From: Dehalococcoidales bacterium
GTDB taxonomy: Bacteria; Chloroflexota; Dehalococcoidia; Dehalococcoidales; UBA2162
NCBI GenBank assembly: GCA_020354275.1
Contig: CP070645.1
Location: 1,061,058 to 1,066,926, forward strand
Length of the DNA: 5,869 nt
Direction: 5' to 3'
Shown: positions 1 through 5,859 of the stretch, in pieces
Layout: each line of letters begins with the position of its first letter
Position numbering within the stretch: position 1 is the first letter of the stretch
Notes under the pieces: model-generated
What the model was told of the DNA's origin: nothing
Databases searched by the model: none
Seen by the model: the letters and a program-made list of their open reading frames with translations, nothing else
Position numbers and translations under genes: made by a program

Positions 1-1188
1 CAGACTGCCTATGGTGAAGATATCATCAGCCGCATCAACCGTGTTATCAAGTCGCCTGAAGAAGGGGCAAGACTGCAGGAATTGGTTGCCAGACAGCTGA
101 ATGAACTGGCGTCAACCCTCTGTTCCGATGTTGGCACCGGTGTTGATGCCATTATGGAGATGGTCGTCGTTGGCAATACCGCCATGCACCATCTGTCACT
201 TGGTTTACCGGTAAGGCAGCTGGCACTGACCCCTTTTACTGCCGCAGTCAGCCAGTCCCTGGATATTAAGGCGCGTGAGTTGGGAATAAACATTGCAACG
301 GGGGCATACGTCCACTTCCCTGCGGTTATCGCCGGGTTTGTTGGTTCTGACCACCTGGCTATGTTATTGGCGGCTGCCGGCTATCAGGCTGACGGCCCGG
401 TGATGGTAATTGATATCGGTACGAATACCGAGATTTCTTTGATAAACGGGCAGGAGATAACAACAACATCCTGTGCCTCAGGCCCTGCCTTTGAAGGTGG
501 CCACATCAAACACGGTATGCGAGCCGCCAGTGGAGCCATCGAAAAACTGCGCATAACCAGAGATTCAATTGATTACCAGACCATCGACGGGGTATCACCG
601 ATAGGCATATGCGGTTCGGGTGTACTTGACGCCGTGGCTCAGCTCCATCTGGCAGGGATTATTGATGGTAGCGGGCGTTTGATGGGTAACCACGCCCGTA
701 TTAGCGTAAATAACGGACAGGCAGAATTCCGGTTGACCGATAAAGAAGGACAGGAAGGACACCCGGCAATCGTAATTACTCAGCAGGATATCAGGGAACT
801 ACAACTGGCTAAGGCCGCTATCCGTAGCGGTATCCAGCTACTTGTGGAAATGAACGGTTTCAATGAAGAAAAGATTAAACAGGTTGTTGTCGCCGGGGCT
901 TTCGGTTCGTACATTGACCTGACCAGTGCGGTTACAATCGGGTTGCTGCCACCACTGCCCCTGAATAGCTTCCAGCAGGTAGGTAATGCTGCTGGCATGG
1001 GGGCAAAAATAGCCCTGCTTTCCACTGCTGAACGTAAAAAGGCCGGGGAAATTGCTTCCCGAATACGATATATTGAGCTGGCCAGCAACCCCGATTTCAA
1101 AAGGTCTTTTATTGAAACCAGTCACATCGGGCGGTATTGGCTTCATCACGGCAAAAGGGAGGAGCTTGATTATGGATCCCACGGATAA
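1..1188 (+). CDS. Corrinoid reductive activase (RACo-like, DUF4445/ASKHA ATPase), 5'-truncated by window edge
   Basis: C-terminal 395 residues of an ATP-dependent activator that re-reduces cob(II)alamin on corrinoid methyl carriers to cob(I)alamin. The frame is open to base 1, and its first residues (AYGEDIISRI) match the usual start of the activase core, so the TTG at 82 is not a start. Visible landmarks, numbered from the first codon here: GNTAMHH at 58-64; phosphate-binding DIGTNTE at 138-144; CASGPAFEGGHI from 158; ICGSG around 203-207; AGAFG at 298-302; GNAAG at 328-332. This is the ASKHA layout of the RACo and RamA-like activators. Known relatives run to roughly 600 residues or more with an N-terminal [2Fe-2S] ferredoxin domain, so a couple of hundred residues should lie upstream. 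It is the first visible gene of the operon, and its last 17 bp overlap the next gene. Family call is strong; the exact corrinoid partner is unknown. Confidence 0.9.
   Translation, partial: QTAYGEDIISRINRVIKSPEEGARLQELVARQLNELASTLCSDVGTGVDAIMEMVVVGNTAMHHLSLGLPVRQLALTPFTAAVSQSLDIKARELGINIATGAYVHFPAVIAGFVGSDHLAMLLAAAGYQADGPVMVIDIGTNTEISLINGQEITTTSCASGPAFEGGHIKHGMRAASGAIEKLRITRDSIDYQTIDGVSPIGICGSGVLDAVAQLHLAGIIDGSGRLMGNHARISVNNGQAEFRLTDKEGQEGHPAIVITQQDIRELQLAKAAIRSGIQLLVEMNGFNEEKIKQVVVAGAFGSYIDLTSAVTIGLLPPLPLNSFQQVGNAAGMGAKIALLSTAERKKAGEIASRIRYIELASNPDFKRSFIETSHIGRYWLHHGKREELDYGSHG
1156..1164 (+). promoter_or_regulatory. Ribosome binding site for first URO-D gene
   Basis: AGGGAGGAG ends 7 bases before the ATG at 1172. 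It lies inside the 3' end of the activase gene. It decides the start: the frame stays open upstream to 1052, but residues encoded before 1172 do not resemble the paralog's N-terminus, whereas the 1172 start gives a protein of the same length (446 aa) as the paralog. Confidence 0.8.
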
Positions 1189-2512
1189 AGAATGGGCAAA
1201 ATTAACTCCAGATGAAAAAAGGCAACAAAGATTCGAATGGGCACTCGAGACTCCGGAAATCAACTTCGCCAGTCCGGAAGCGAAGATAGCTTATCAGACC
1301 AGGAGGCAAAGGCTGGTTGATACCTATCAGATGAAAGAGCCCGACCGGGTGCTGGTACAACAACCTTTTGGCGTCTTGCCGCTAAATTGGGCCGGAGTAA
1401 CACTGCGGACTGCCATGTATGATTCTGATGTGGTACGCCGGATATGGCAGAAGTTGATCTATGATTTTGAAATGGATACCTACAGCGGTCCCGGAGTAAT
1501 CCAGGGGCAGGTCTATGACCTGATCGACTACAAGCTCTATAAATGGCCGGGGCATGGCCTGCCCGACGACGCCTCGGGTCTGCAGTTTGTTGAGGGCGAG
1601 TATATGACCGCCGATGAGTATGATGACCTCATCAGGGACCCCTCCGATTTCTGGCTGAGAACCTATATACCGCGCATCATTACAGCATTCGAACCGTTCC
1701 GTAATCTCAGGCCACCGACCAGTATGATCGAAATGGCTACCGGCTATTTAATACCATATTCCCGCCCGGATGTGCAGAAGACGCTTCAACTGCTTATTGA
1801 TGTTGGTAATAAAATTTCAAAATGGCAGGTGGTTACCGCAGAATGTAGCCGGGAGGCGCGTGAAGCTGGTATACCGACGGCTATCGGTGGTAGCGGTGCC
1901 CGGGCACCATTTGATACCCTGGGGGATACCATGAGGGGAACTCAAGGTATAATGATGGATATGTTCCGCCAGCCTGAAAAGCTTCATAAGGCTATGGATG
2001 TGATCGCAGATATTACCATCAATACTGCAATATCACAGGCAAATGCTTCTCGAGGCTTAACGGTTGGTTTCCCGTTACATAAAGGCGCCGATGGTTTCAT
2101 GTCCGATAAGCAGTTCGAGACCTTCTACTGGCCTTCTTTGAGGAAGGTTATCTTAGCTTTAATTGATGAAGGACTGATGCCGTCCCTCTTCGCTGAGGGA
2201 AGCTATACCTCACGCCTGGAGACAGTTAACGAGTTCCCCAAGGGGGCTATAATATGGCGGTTTGACAGGACGGATATGGCCAAGGCTAAGAAGGTGCTTG
2301 GTGACCGGTGCATTATCACAGGCAATGTGCCAGCCTCACTGTTATCTACCGGCACGGCTCAGGAGGTGAAAGAATACTGCCGTAATCTTATAGAAATATG
2401 CGCTCCAGGCGGTGGCTATATACTTTCTGCTGGTTCATCTGTGACCAGTGCGCCACCGGAAAACCTGCGTGCCATGATGGCCGCTGCCAAGGAATACGGT
2501 GTATATAAATAA
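1172..2512 (+). CDS. URO-D-family corrinoid methyltransferase-like protein, copy 1 (zinc motif lost)
   Basis: A 446-residue TIM-barrel protein of the uroporphyrinogen decarboxylase superfamily (COG0407). It belongs to the branch that includes MtaA/MtbA/CmuA-like corrinoid methyltransferases, not haem biosynthesis: the N-terminal Arg-rich motif of true HemE is absent. Landmarks: N-terminal helical segment with W8, EKR and RF around 8-21; KEPDRV 55-60; WPGHGLP 125-131; EGEYM 141-145; RGTQGI 255-260; PLHKGADGFMSD 301-312; FAEG 340-343; GNVP 384-387; CAPGGGYIL 410-418. The family's zinc His-x-Cys-Gly is replaced by Phe340-Ala-Glu342-Gly, and the distal Cys by Ser422. By inference it transfers a methyl group between a small substrate and a corrinoid protein, partnered with the flanking activase and pterin enzyme. 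It overlaps the activase by 17 bp, suggesting translational coupling. Substrate unknown; a non-methyltransferase role is possible given the altered site. Confidence 0.85.
   Translation: MDPTDKEWAKLTPDEKRQQRFEWALETPEINFASPEAKIAYQTRRQRLVDTYQMKEPDRVLVQQPFGVLPLNWAGVTLRTAMYDSDVVRRIWQKLIYDFEMDTYSGPGVIQGQVYDLIDYKLYKWPGHGLPDDASGLQFVEGEYMTADEYDDLIRDPSDFWLRTYIPRIITAFEPFRNLRPPTSMIEMATGYLIPYSRPDVQKTLQLLIDVGNKISKWQVVTAECSREAREAGIPTAIGGSGARAPFDTLGDTMRGTQGIMMDMFRQPEKLHKAMDVIADITINTAISQANASRGLTVGFPLHKGADGFMSDKQFETFYWPSLRKVILALIDEGLMPSLFAEGSYTSRLETVNEFPKGAIIWRFDRTDMAKAKKVLGDRCIITGNVPASLLSTGTAQEVKEYCRNLIEICAPGGGYILSAGSSVTSAPPENLRAMMAAAKEYGVYK
2398..2421 (+). repeat. 24-bp exact repeat shared by the URO-D paralogs (first copy)
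   Basis: These 24 bases are identical to 3817-3840. They encode the conserved segment CAPGGGY near residues 410-416 in both proteins and match at every synonymous position, unlike the flanking DNA. Either chance codon agreement in a conserved motif, or a trace of recent exchange between the copies. Confidence 0.7.
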
Positions 2513-2590
2513 TACGGGTTCTTAAGAATAGGACAATAGTATCTTCTAAAGCACCAACCCGCAAAATTAAAGGCTGTGGAGGTGTTAATT
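2513..2590 (+). promoter_or_regulatory. Intercistronic gap with inverted repeat and 10-bp palindrome
   Basis: This 78-bp spacer is the only sizeable gap in an otherwise tight operon. It holds CGGGTT at 2515-2520 and its complement AACCCG at 2556-2561, enclosing a 35-base AT-rich loop. A perfect palindrome TTCTTAAGAA at 2519-2528 overlaps the left arm. No T-run follows the right arm, so it is not a standard intrinsic terminator. It could be an operator, an mRNA processing site or chance. I saw no convincing promoter hexamers. Confidence 0.3.
2578..2584 (+). promoter_or_regulatory. Ribosome binding site for second URO-D gene
   Basis: GGAGGTG ends 6 bases before the ATG at 2591. It supports that start over the in-frame GTG at 2576, which overlaps the ribosome binding site itself. 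The chosen start also gives a protein exactly as long as copy 1. Confidence 0.8.
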
Positions 2591-3931
2591 ATGGAGACAA
2601 AGAAAAAATGGGCTGATCTGTCCTGGGAGGAAAAGCGGGAGGAACGGTTCCAGCGGTGGCTCTCGCCGCCAAACGTGAAGTTTAACAGCCCCGAGGCCGA
2701 AAAGCTTTACCAAGAAAGGGTAACCAGATTCATCAAGGCCGTTAAGATGGAAGAACCAGACCGTGTACCGGTAATGTTACCAACCGGTAATTTACCGGCC
2801 TACCATGCCGGGTCAGACTTCCGCACGGTAATGTATGATAACAACGAGCTGCGCCGGGCCTGGATAAAATTCATGGATGACTTCGGGGACATGGATACCT
2901 TTACCGGACCGGGTCGGATACCATCGGGAGTGATATCGGACGCTCTTGACACCTTGACATCTAGGTGGCCTGGCCATGGCCTACCTATGGATGCGTCGAT
3001 GCAACAGTTTGTCGAAGGTGAATACATGAATGCCGATGAGTATGACCGGCTGATGATGGATCCTGCTGACTATAATATAAGGGTCACCTTACCGCGCACG
3101 ACAGGTCTCTTTAGGTCCTTCAGTAAGCTGCCATCGCTCCGCTCCCTTCGGGGTACGGCATGGGTCACCGCGCTGGCAGACCCTGAGATAAGAAAGACCT
3201 TCCAGACACTTATAGACCTGGCCGAAGTGCATGAGAAGCGTCAGGCAGTTATCGGGGAAGTCAACGATATGGCTATCTCCCGCGGGTATCCTTCTTTCCG
3301 CGGTGGTGGCCCTGGGGCAGGGGCGCCCTTTGACCACTTTGCTGATTCACTTCGTGGTACCCAGGGTATTGTCATGGATATGTACCGCCAACCACAGAAG
3401 TTGCATGAAGCCATGGAGCACTGGACAGAAATGATGATTAATACTTCAATCAAGAATTTCCCACTGTCCAGCAGCCCCATTTGCATGATGCCTTTGCACA
3501 AGGGCGATGATACCTTCATGTCCGATCAGCAGTTTGAGACTTTTTACTGGCCTTACCTGCGGAAGATATTAATGGCCATGGTTGAGGAAGGCCTGGTACC
3601 AATGCCGTTTGCCGAGGGCAGGTACACCAATCGCCTGAAGCAGATTGCTGATACACCCAGGAGCAGCATCGTCTGGTACTTCGACCAGACAGATATGGCT
3701 GAGGCGAAAAGAGTCCTGGGCGGTGTATCCTGTATCGTCGGCAATGTTCCTACATCGGTGGTGATGACCGGCACACCGGAGCAGGTGAAAGAATTGTGCC
3801 GCCAGCTAATCGAGACATGCGCTCCAGGCGGTGGCTATATCCTGGCCGGTGGTGCCAGTATTGATAAAGGTAAGATAGAGAACCTGCATGCCATGATGGA
3901 CGCTGCCAAGGAGTATGGTATATATAAATAG
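2591..3931 (+). CDS. URO-D-family corrinoid methyltransferase-like protein, copy 2 (zinc motif lost)
   Basis: A second 446-residue URO-D-superfamily protein, paralogous to the one ending at 2512. By hand count residues 255-446 align without gaps at 112 of 192 identities (about 58%); the N-terminal half is less alike. Landmarks: W7 and EEKREERF in the N-terminal helical segment; EEPDRVPV 54-61; WPGHGLP 126-132; EGEYM 142-146; RGTQGI 255-260; PLHKGDDTFMSD 301-312; FAEG 340-343; GNVP 384-387; CAPGGGYIL 410-418. As in copy 1, Phe340 and Glu342 stand where zinc-binding His and Cys lie in MtaA-type enzymes, and Ala422 replaces the distal Cys. The central region around 160-240 differs most between copies, which may reflect different substrate or partner surfaces. 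The pterin methyltransferase begins ten bases downstream, so the two are surely co-transcribed. Role in corrinoid-dependent methyl transfer is inferred from family and context; substrate unknown. Confidence 0.85.
   Translation: METKKKWADLSWEEKREERFQRWLSPPNVKFNSPEAEKLYQERVTRFIKAVKMEEPDRVPVMLPTGNLPAYHAGSDFRTVMYDNNELRRAWIKFMDDFGDMDTFTGPGRIPSGVISDALDTLTSRWPGHGLPMDASMQQFVEGEYMNADEYDRLMMDPADYNIRVTLPRTTGLFRSFSKLPSLRSLRGTAWVTALADPEIRKTFQTLIDLAEVHEKRQAVIGEVNDMAISRGYPSFRGGGPGAGAPFDHFADSLRGTQGIVMDMYRQPQKLHEAMEHWTEMMINTSIKNFPLSSSPICMMPLHKGDDTFMSDQQFETFYWPYLRKILMAMVEEGLVPMPFAEGRYTNRLKQIADTPRSSIVWYFDQTDMAEAKRVLGGVSCIVGNVPTSVVMTGTPEQVKELCRQLIETCAPGGGYILAGGASIDKGKIENLHAMMDAAKEYGIYK
2768..2798. repeat. Cluster of small palindromes inside copy 2
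   Basis: CCGGTAAT occurs at 2768-2775 and again at 2784-2791. Around them lie two inverted repeats: GGTAA/TTACC (2770-2774 and 2777-2781), and CCGGTAA/TTACCGG around a single central T (2784-2798). The run encodes ordinary protein sequence (PVMLPTGNLP) and is not matched in copy 1, so it may be chance. Confidence 0.4.
3817..3840 (+). repeat. 24-bp exact repeat shared by the URO-D paralogs (second copy)
   Basis: Partner of the identical stretch at 2398-2421. It lies at the homologous place in copy 2 (Cys410 onward). Confidence 0.7.
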
Positions 3932-3936
3932 GGAGC
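3930..3936 (+). promoter_or_regulatory. Ribosome binding site for pterin-binding methyltransferase
   Basis: AGGGAGC overlaps the TAG stop of copy 2 (3929-3931) and ends 5 bases before the ATG at 3942. It favours 3942 over the upstream in-frame ATG at 3915, which lies inside the previous gene and lacks such a site. The overlap of stop and ribosome binding site suggests translational coupling. Confidence 0.75.
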
Positions 3937-3941
3937 GGATT

Positions 3942-4784
3942 ATGGAGACCCGCGTAACCAGCTCTACCCAGGAAGTAATCATCGCGCCTGAACGGCCAAC
4001 GGTGCTTATCGGGGAGCGTATCAATCCCTCCGGGAATAAAAAGCTAGCCGGCGCACTCAGAAAGGATGACCTTGATTTCGTCCGTAAAGAGGCTCTGGCC
4101 CAGGTGCAGGCCGGGGCGGATATCCTTGATGTCAACGTGAGTACCTTCGGTGTCGACGAGGTTACCCTGCTGCCTCAGGTTGTTCAGGTATTGATGGGCA
4201 CGGTCCAGGTACCTTTATGTATTGATAGTGCTGACCCGGCGGCTCTTGAGGCTGCTCTCAGGGTATATCAGGGTAAAGCGCTGGTTAACTCGGTTACCGG
4301 AGAAGAGCAATCTCTGGGTAAGATACTACCTCTGGTCAGGGAATATGGCGCCGCTGTTGTTGGTCTGGTGCAGGATGATGACGGTGTTCCCAGGGATAAA
4401 GAACGGCGGGTATCCATCGCTCACAAGCTGGTGGTACAGGCTGAATCGGCTGGCATTAATCGTGATGACATCATCATTGATTGCCTGGCCTGTGCCATAG
4501 GTGCCGATACAAGCTCCGGGCTGGAAGTAATACAGGCTATCAGTCAGGTAAAGGCTGAACTGGGGGTAAACCAGACAATAGGCGCCAGCAACGTGTCTTT
4601 TGGGTTGCCCGACCGTATGTTACTTAATAATGCCTTTCTGGCTATGGCTATCGGTGCCGGAGTAACCTGCATGCTGACAGATGTTGTCAACTCGCGTCCG
4701 CAGGTTCTGGCAGTTGATCTGATTATGAACCGTGACCGGCGTGCCAGGCGTTACGTTGAGTCTTACCGGCAACGTAATCCCTGA
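3942..4784 (+). CDS. Methyltetrahydrofolate:corrinoid protein methyltransferase (pterin-binding, AcsE/MtgA/MtvA-like)
   Basis: A 280-residue single-domain pterin-binding TIM barrel of the family that moves methyl groups between corrinoid proteins and tetrahydrofolate. Expected features align with the Moorella AcsE methyltransferase as I recall it: IGERIN 23-28; DVN 63-65; CIDS with Asp95 (Moorella Asp75); VNS with Asn116 (Asn96); IID with Asp180 (Asp160); ASNVS with Asn217 (Asn199, the residue hydrogen-bonding N5 of the folate). The first 20 residues extend beyond the usual start. There is no fused cobalamin domain, so a separate corrinoid protein is required. The gene lies ten bases after copy 2 and ends with tandem in-frame stops TGA TAA. 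Beside URO-D proteins and an activase, its likely role is the second methyltransferase of a demethylation system, delivering methyl-THF to the Wood-Ljungdahl pathway. The AcsE role itself (methylating CFeSP) is an alternative, but no acs genes are visible. Confidence 0.9.
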   Translation: METRVTSSTQEVIIAPERPTVLIGERINPSGNKKLAGALRKDDLDFVRKEALAQVQAGADILDVNVSTFGVDEVTLLPQVVQVLMGTVQVPLCIDSADPAALEAALRVYQGKALVNSVTGEEQSLGKILPLVREYGAAVVGLVQDDDGVPRDKERRVSIAHKLVVQAESAGINRDDIIIDCLACAIGADTSSGLEVIQAISQVKAELGVNQTIGASNVSFGLPDRMLLNNAFLAMAIGAGVTCMLTDVVNSRPQVLAVDLIMNRDRRARRYVESYRQRNP

Positions 4785-4811
4785 TAACCTGGATGTGGAA
4801 TAGTCAGGTTA
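4785..4811. terminator. Weak stem-loop between convergent genes
   Basis: TAACCTG at 4785-4791 pairs with CAGGTTA at 4805-4811, extendable by one G-T pair, around an 11-base loop. It sits directly after the operon's last stop codon in the 58-bp convergent gap. No T-run follows on either strand, so it is at best a weak or Rho-assisted end. Confidence 0.25.
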
Positions 4812-4846
4812 AGTTCGAATTACTTAGATAAGGCAGGTCAGGTTAA
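4803..4846. repeat. 10-bp direct repeat in the convergent gap
   Basis: GTCAGGTTAA occurs at 4803-4812 and 4837-4846. The second copy contains the minus-strand stop codon (4843-4845) of the DAHP synthase gene. The function is unknown and may be none. Confidence 0.5.
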
Positions 4847-5859
4847 ACACATCTACCTACCGATTCTGCAATCGCCTTGATTTCTTCCATAAGTTTGGCG
4901 AAGTTGGGTAGAGTGAGTGATTGAAGGCCGTCAACAAGGGCTTCCTCCGGTTTGGGATGTACCTCGATGAGAAGGCCGTCTGCCCCCGCTGCTATGGCAG
5001 CCTTGGCTATTGCCGGAACCAGTGAGTAGTGACCGGCAGCATGGCTGGGGTCAACAATCACTGGCAGGTGGCTGGACTTCTTGATTACCGGGATAGCGGA
5101 AATGTCCAGAGAAAAGCGGACACTGTCCTCGAATGTCCTGATTCCCCTCTCGCACAGGATAACCTCCTTGTTACCTTCCGCCAGCAGATAGTCGGCAGCG
5201 GTAAGCCACTCGGTAATAGTGCAGGAGAAGGCACGCTTGAGGACGACAGGGTGGTTGCTTCGGCCAACAGCAGTCAACAGGGCAAAATTCTGCATATTGC
5301 GCGCCCCGACCTGGAGGATATCGACTACCTGCGATATCATATCCATGTCGTCAGGGTCAACGACCTCGGTAATAATTGGTATATCAAACTGCTGCTTGAC
5401 TTTGGCCAGTAATTCCAGCCCGGCTTCCGCCAGGCCCTGAAAGCTGAAGGGGGAAGTGCGCGGCTTGAAAGCACCGCCACGCAGAATGCTGGCTCCGGCT
5501 TCTTTTACCGCCCGGGCTGCCGTAATCATCTGCTCTTCACTCTCCACAGCGCAGGGTCCGGCCATAATTACTATACGCTTGCCGCCAACCTCAACCCCTT
5601 TAATAGAGACTTGAGTGTCCTCAGGCTTCACTTCTCTGAAGGCAAGTTTGTAGGGCATCATCATCCGGGTTACGCCCTCTACTCCGGGGAGTACGGCAAA
5701 TATATCCGTGGACACCTGCCCGGTATTACTGCCCAGTATGGCCACCACTGTTTTATCAGTGCCCAAATTTAGCTGTACTTCCCACCCGAAGGACTTTACC
5801 TTCTGGACTACGTTGTCTATTTCCTCCTGGGTTGCCCCGGTTCTCATTTCAACAATCAT
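4843..5859 (-). CDS. aroF: 3-deoxy-7-phosphoheptulonate (DAHP) synthase, type I-beta with ferredoxin-like regulatory domain
   Basis: Cytosolic enzyme condensing phosphoenolpyruvate and erythrose 4-phosphate to DAHP, the first step of the shikimate pathway. It has 338 residues, the full length of the Thermotoga-type enzyme. Residues 1 to about 70 (from MIVEMRTGAT) form the N-terminal ferredoxin-like domain that mediates Tyr/Phe feedback inhibition in relatives. The barrel follows: AGPCAVESEEQ 100-110; KPRTSPFSFQG 132-142; GARNMQN 185-191; LKR 207-209; CERGIRTFE 236-244; DPSH 270-273; IEVHP 298-302. The metal ligands expected from the Thermotoga enzyme are all present: Cys103, His273, Glu299, Asp310. 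One oddity is VRFSLD at 247-252, where most relatives have TRNTLD. The start codon has only a weak upstream AG-rich sequence (GGTAGAAAAG), and only ten bases are visible, so it may follow another gene. It converges on the methyltransferase operon and looks unrelated to it. Confidence 0.95.
   Translation of the reverse strand: MIVEMRTGATQEEIDNVVQKVKSFGWEVQLNLGTDKTVVAILGSNTGQVSTDIFAVLPGVEGVTRMMMPYKLAFREVKPEDTQVSIKGVEVGGKRIVIMAGPCAVESEEQMITAARAVKEAGASILRGGAFKPRTSPFSFQGLAEAGLELLAKVKQQFDIPIITEVVDPDDMDMISQVVDILQVGARNMQNFALLTAVGRSNHPVVLKRAFSCTITEWLTAADYLLAEGNKEVILCERGIRTFEDSVRFSLDISAIPVIKKSSHLPVIVDPSHAAGHYSLVPAIAKAAIAAGADGLLIEVHPKPEEALVDGLQSLTLPNFAKLMEEIKAIAESVGRCV

Noticed and set aside
82..84. TTG as the start of the activase gene
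   Set aside because: The frame is open to base 1 and the preceding residues match the conserved start of the activase core, so the gene is cut by the window edge.
1052..1171. N-terminal extension of copy 1 from an upstream start
   Set aside because: It would overlap the activase by over 130 bp, has no homologous segment in the paralog, and a strong ribosome binding site marks 1172.
838..1263. Minus-strand open frame of 141 codons across the activase/URO-D junction
   Set aside because: It lies opposite two well-supported genes, has no recognisable domain and looks like a shadow of their codon usage.
2514..2545. Promoter in the gap between the paralogs
   Set aside because: TAGTAT at 2537-2542 is a passable -10 but no -35-like hexamer lies at suitable spacing.
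1172..3931. Haem biosynthesis uroporphyrinogen decarboxylase (HemE)
   Set aside because: The N-terminal Arg-rich HemE signature is absent, the proteins are about 100 residues longer, and the context is corrinoid methyl transfer rather than tetrapyrrole synthesis.
3806..4135. Minus-strand open frame of 109 codons opposite the copy 2/methyltransferase junction
   Set aside because: Antisense to strongly conserved motifs (CAPGGGY and IGERIN regions); its translation resembles no family I recognise.
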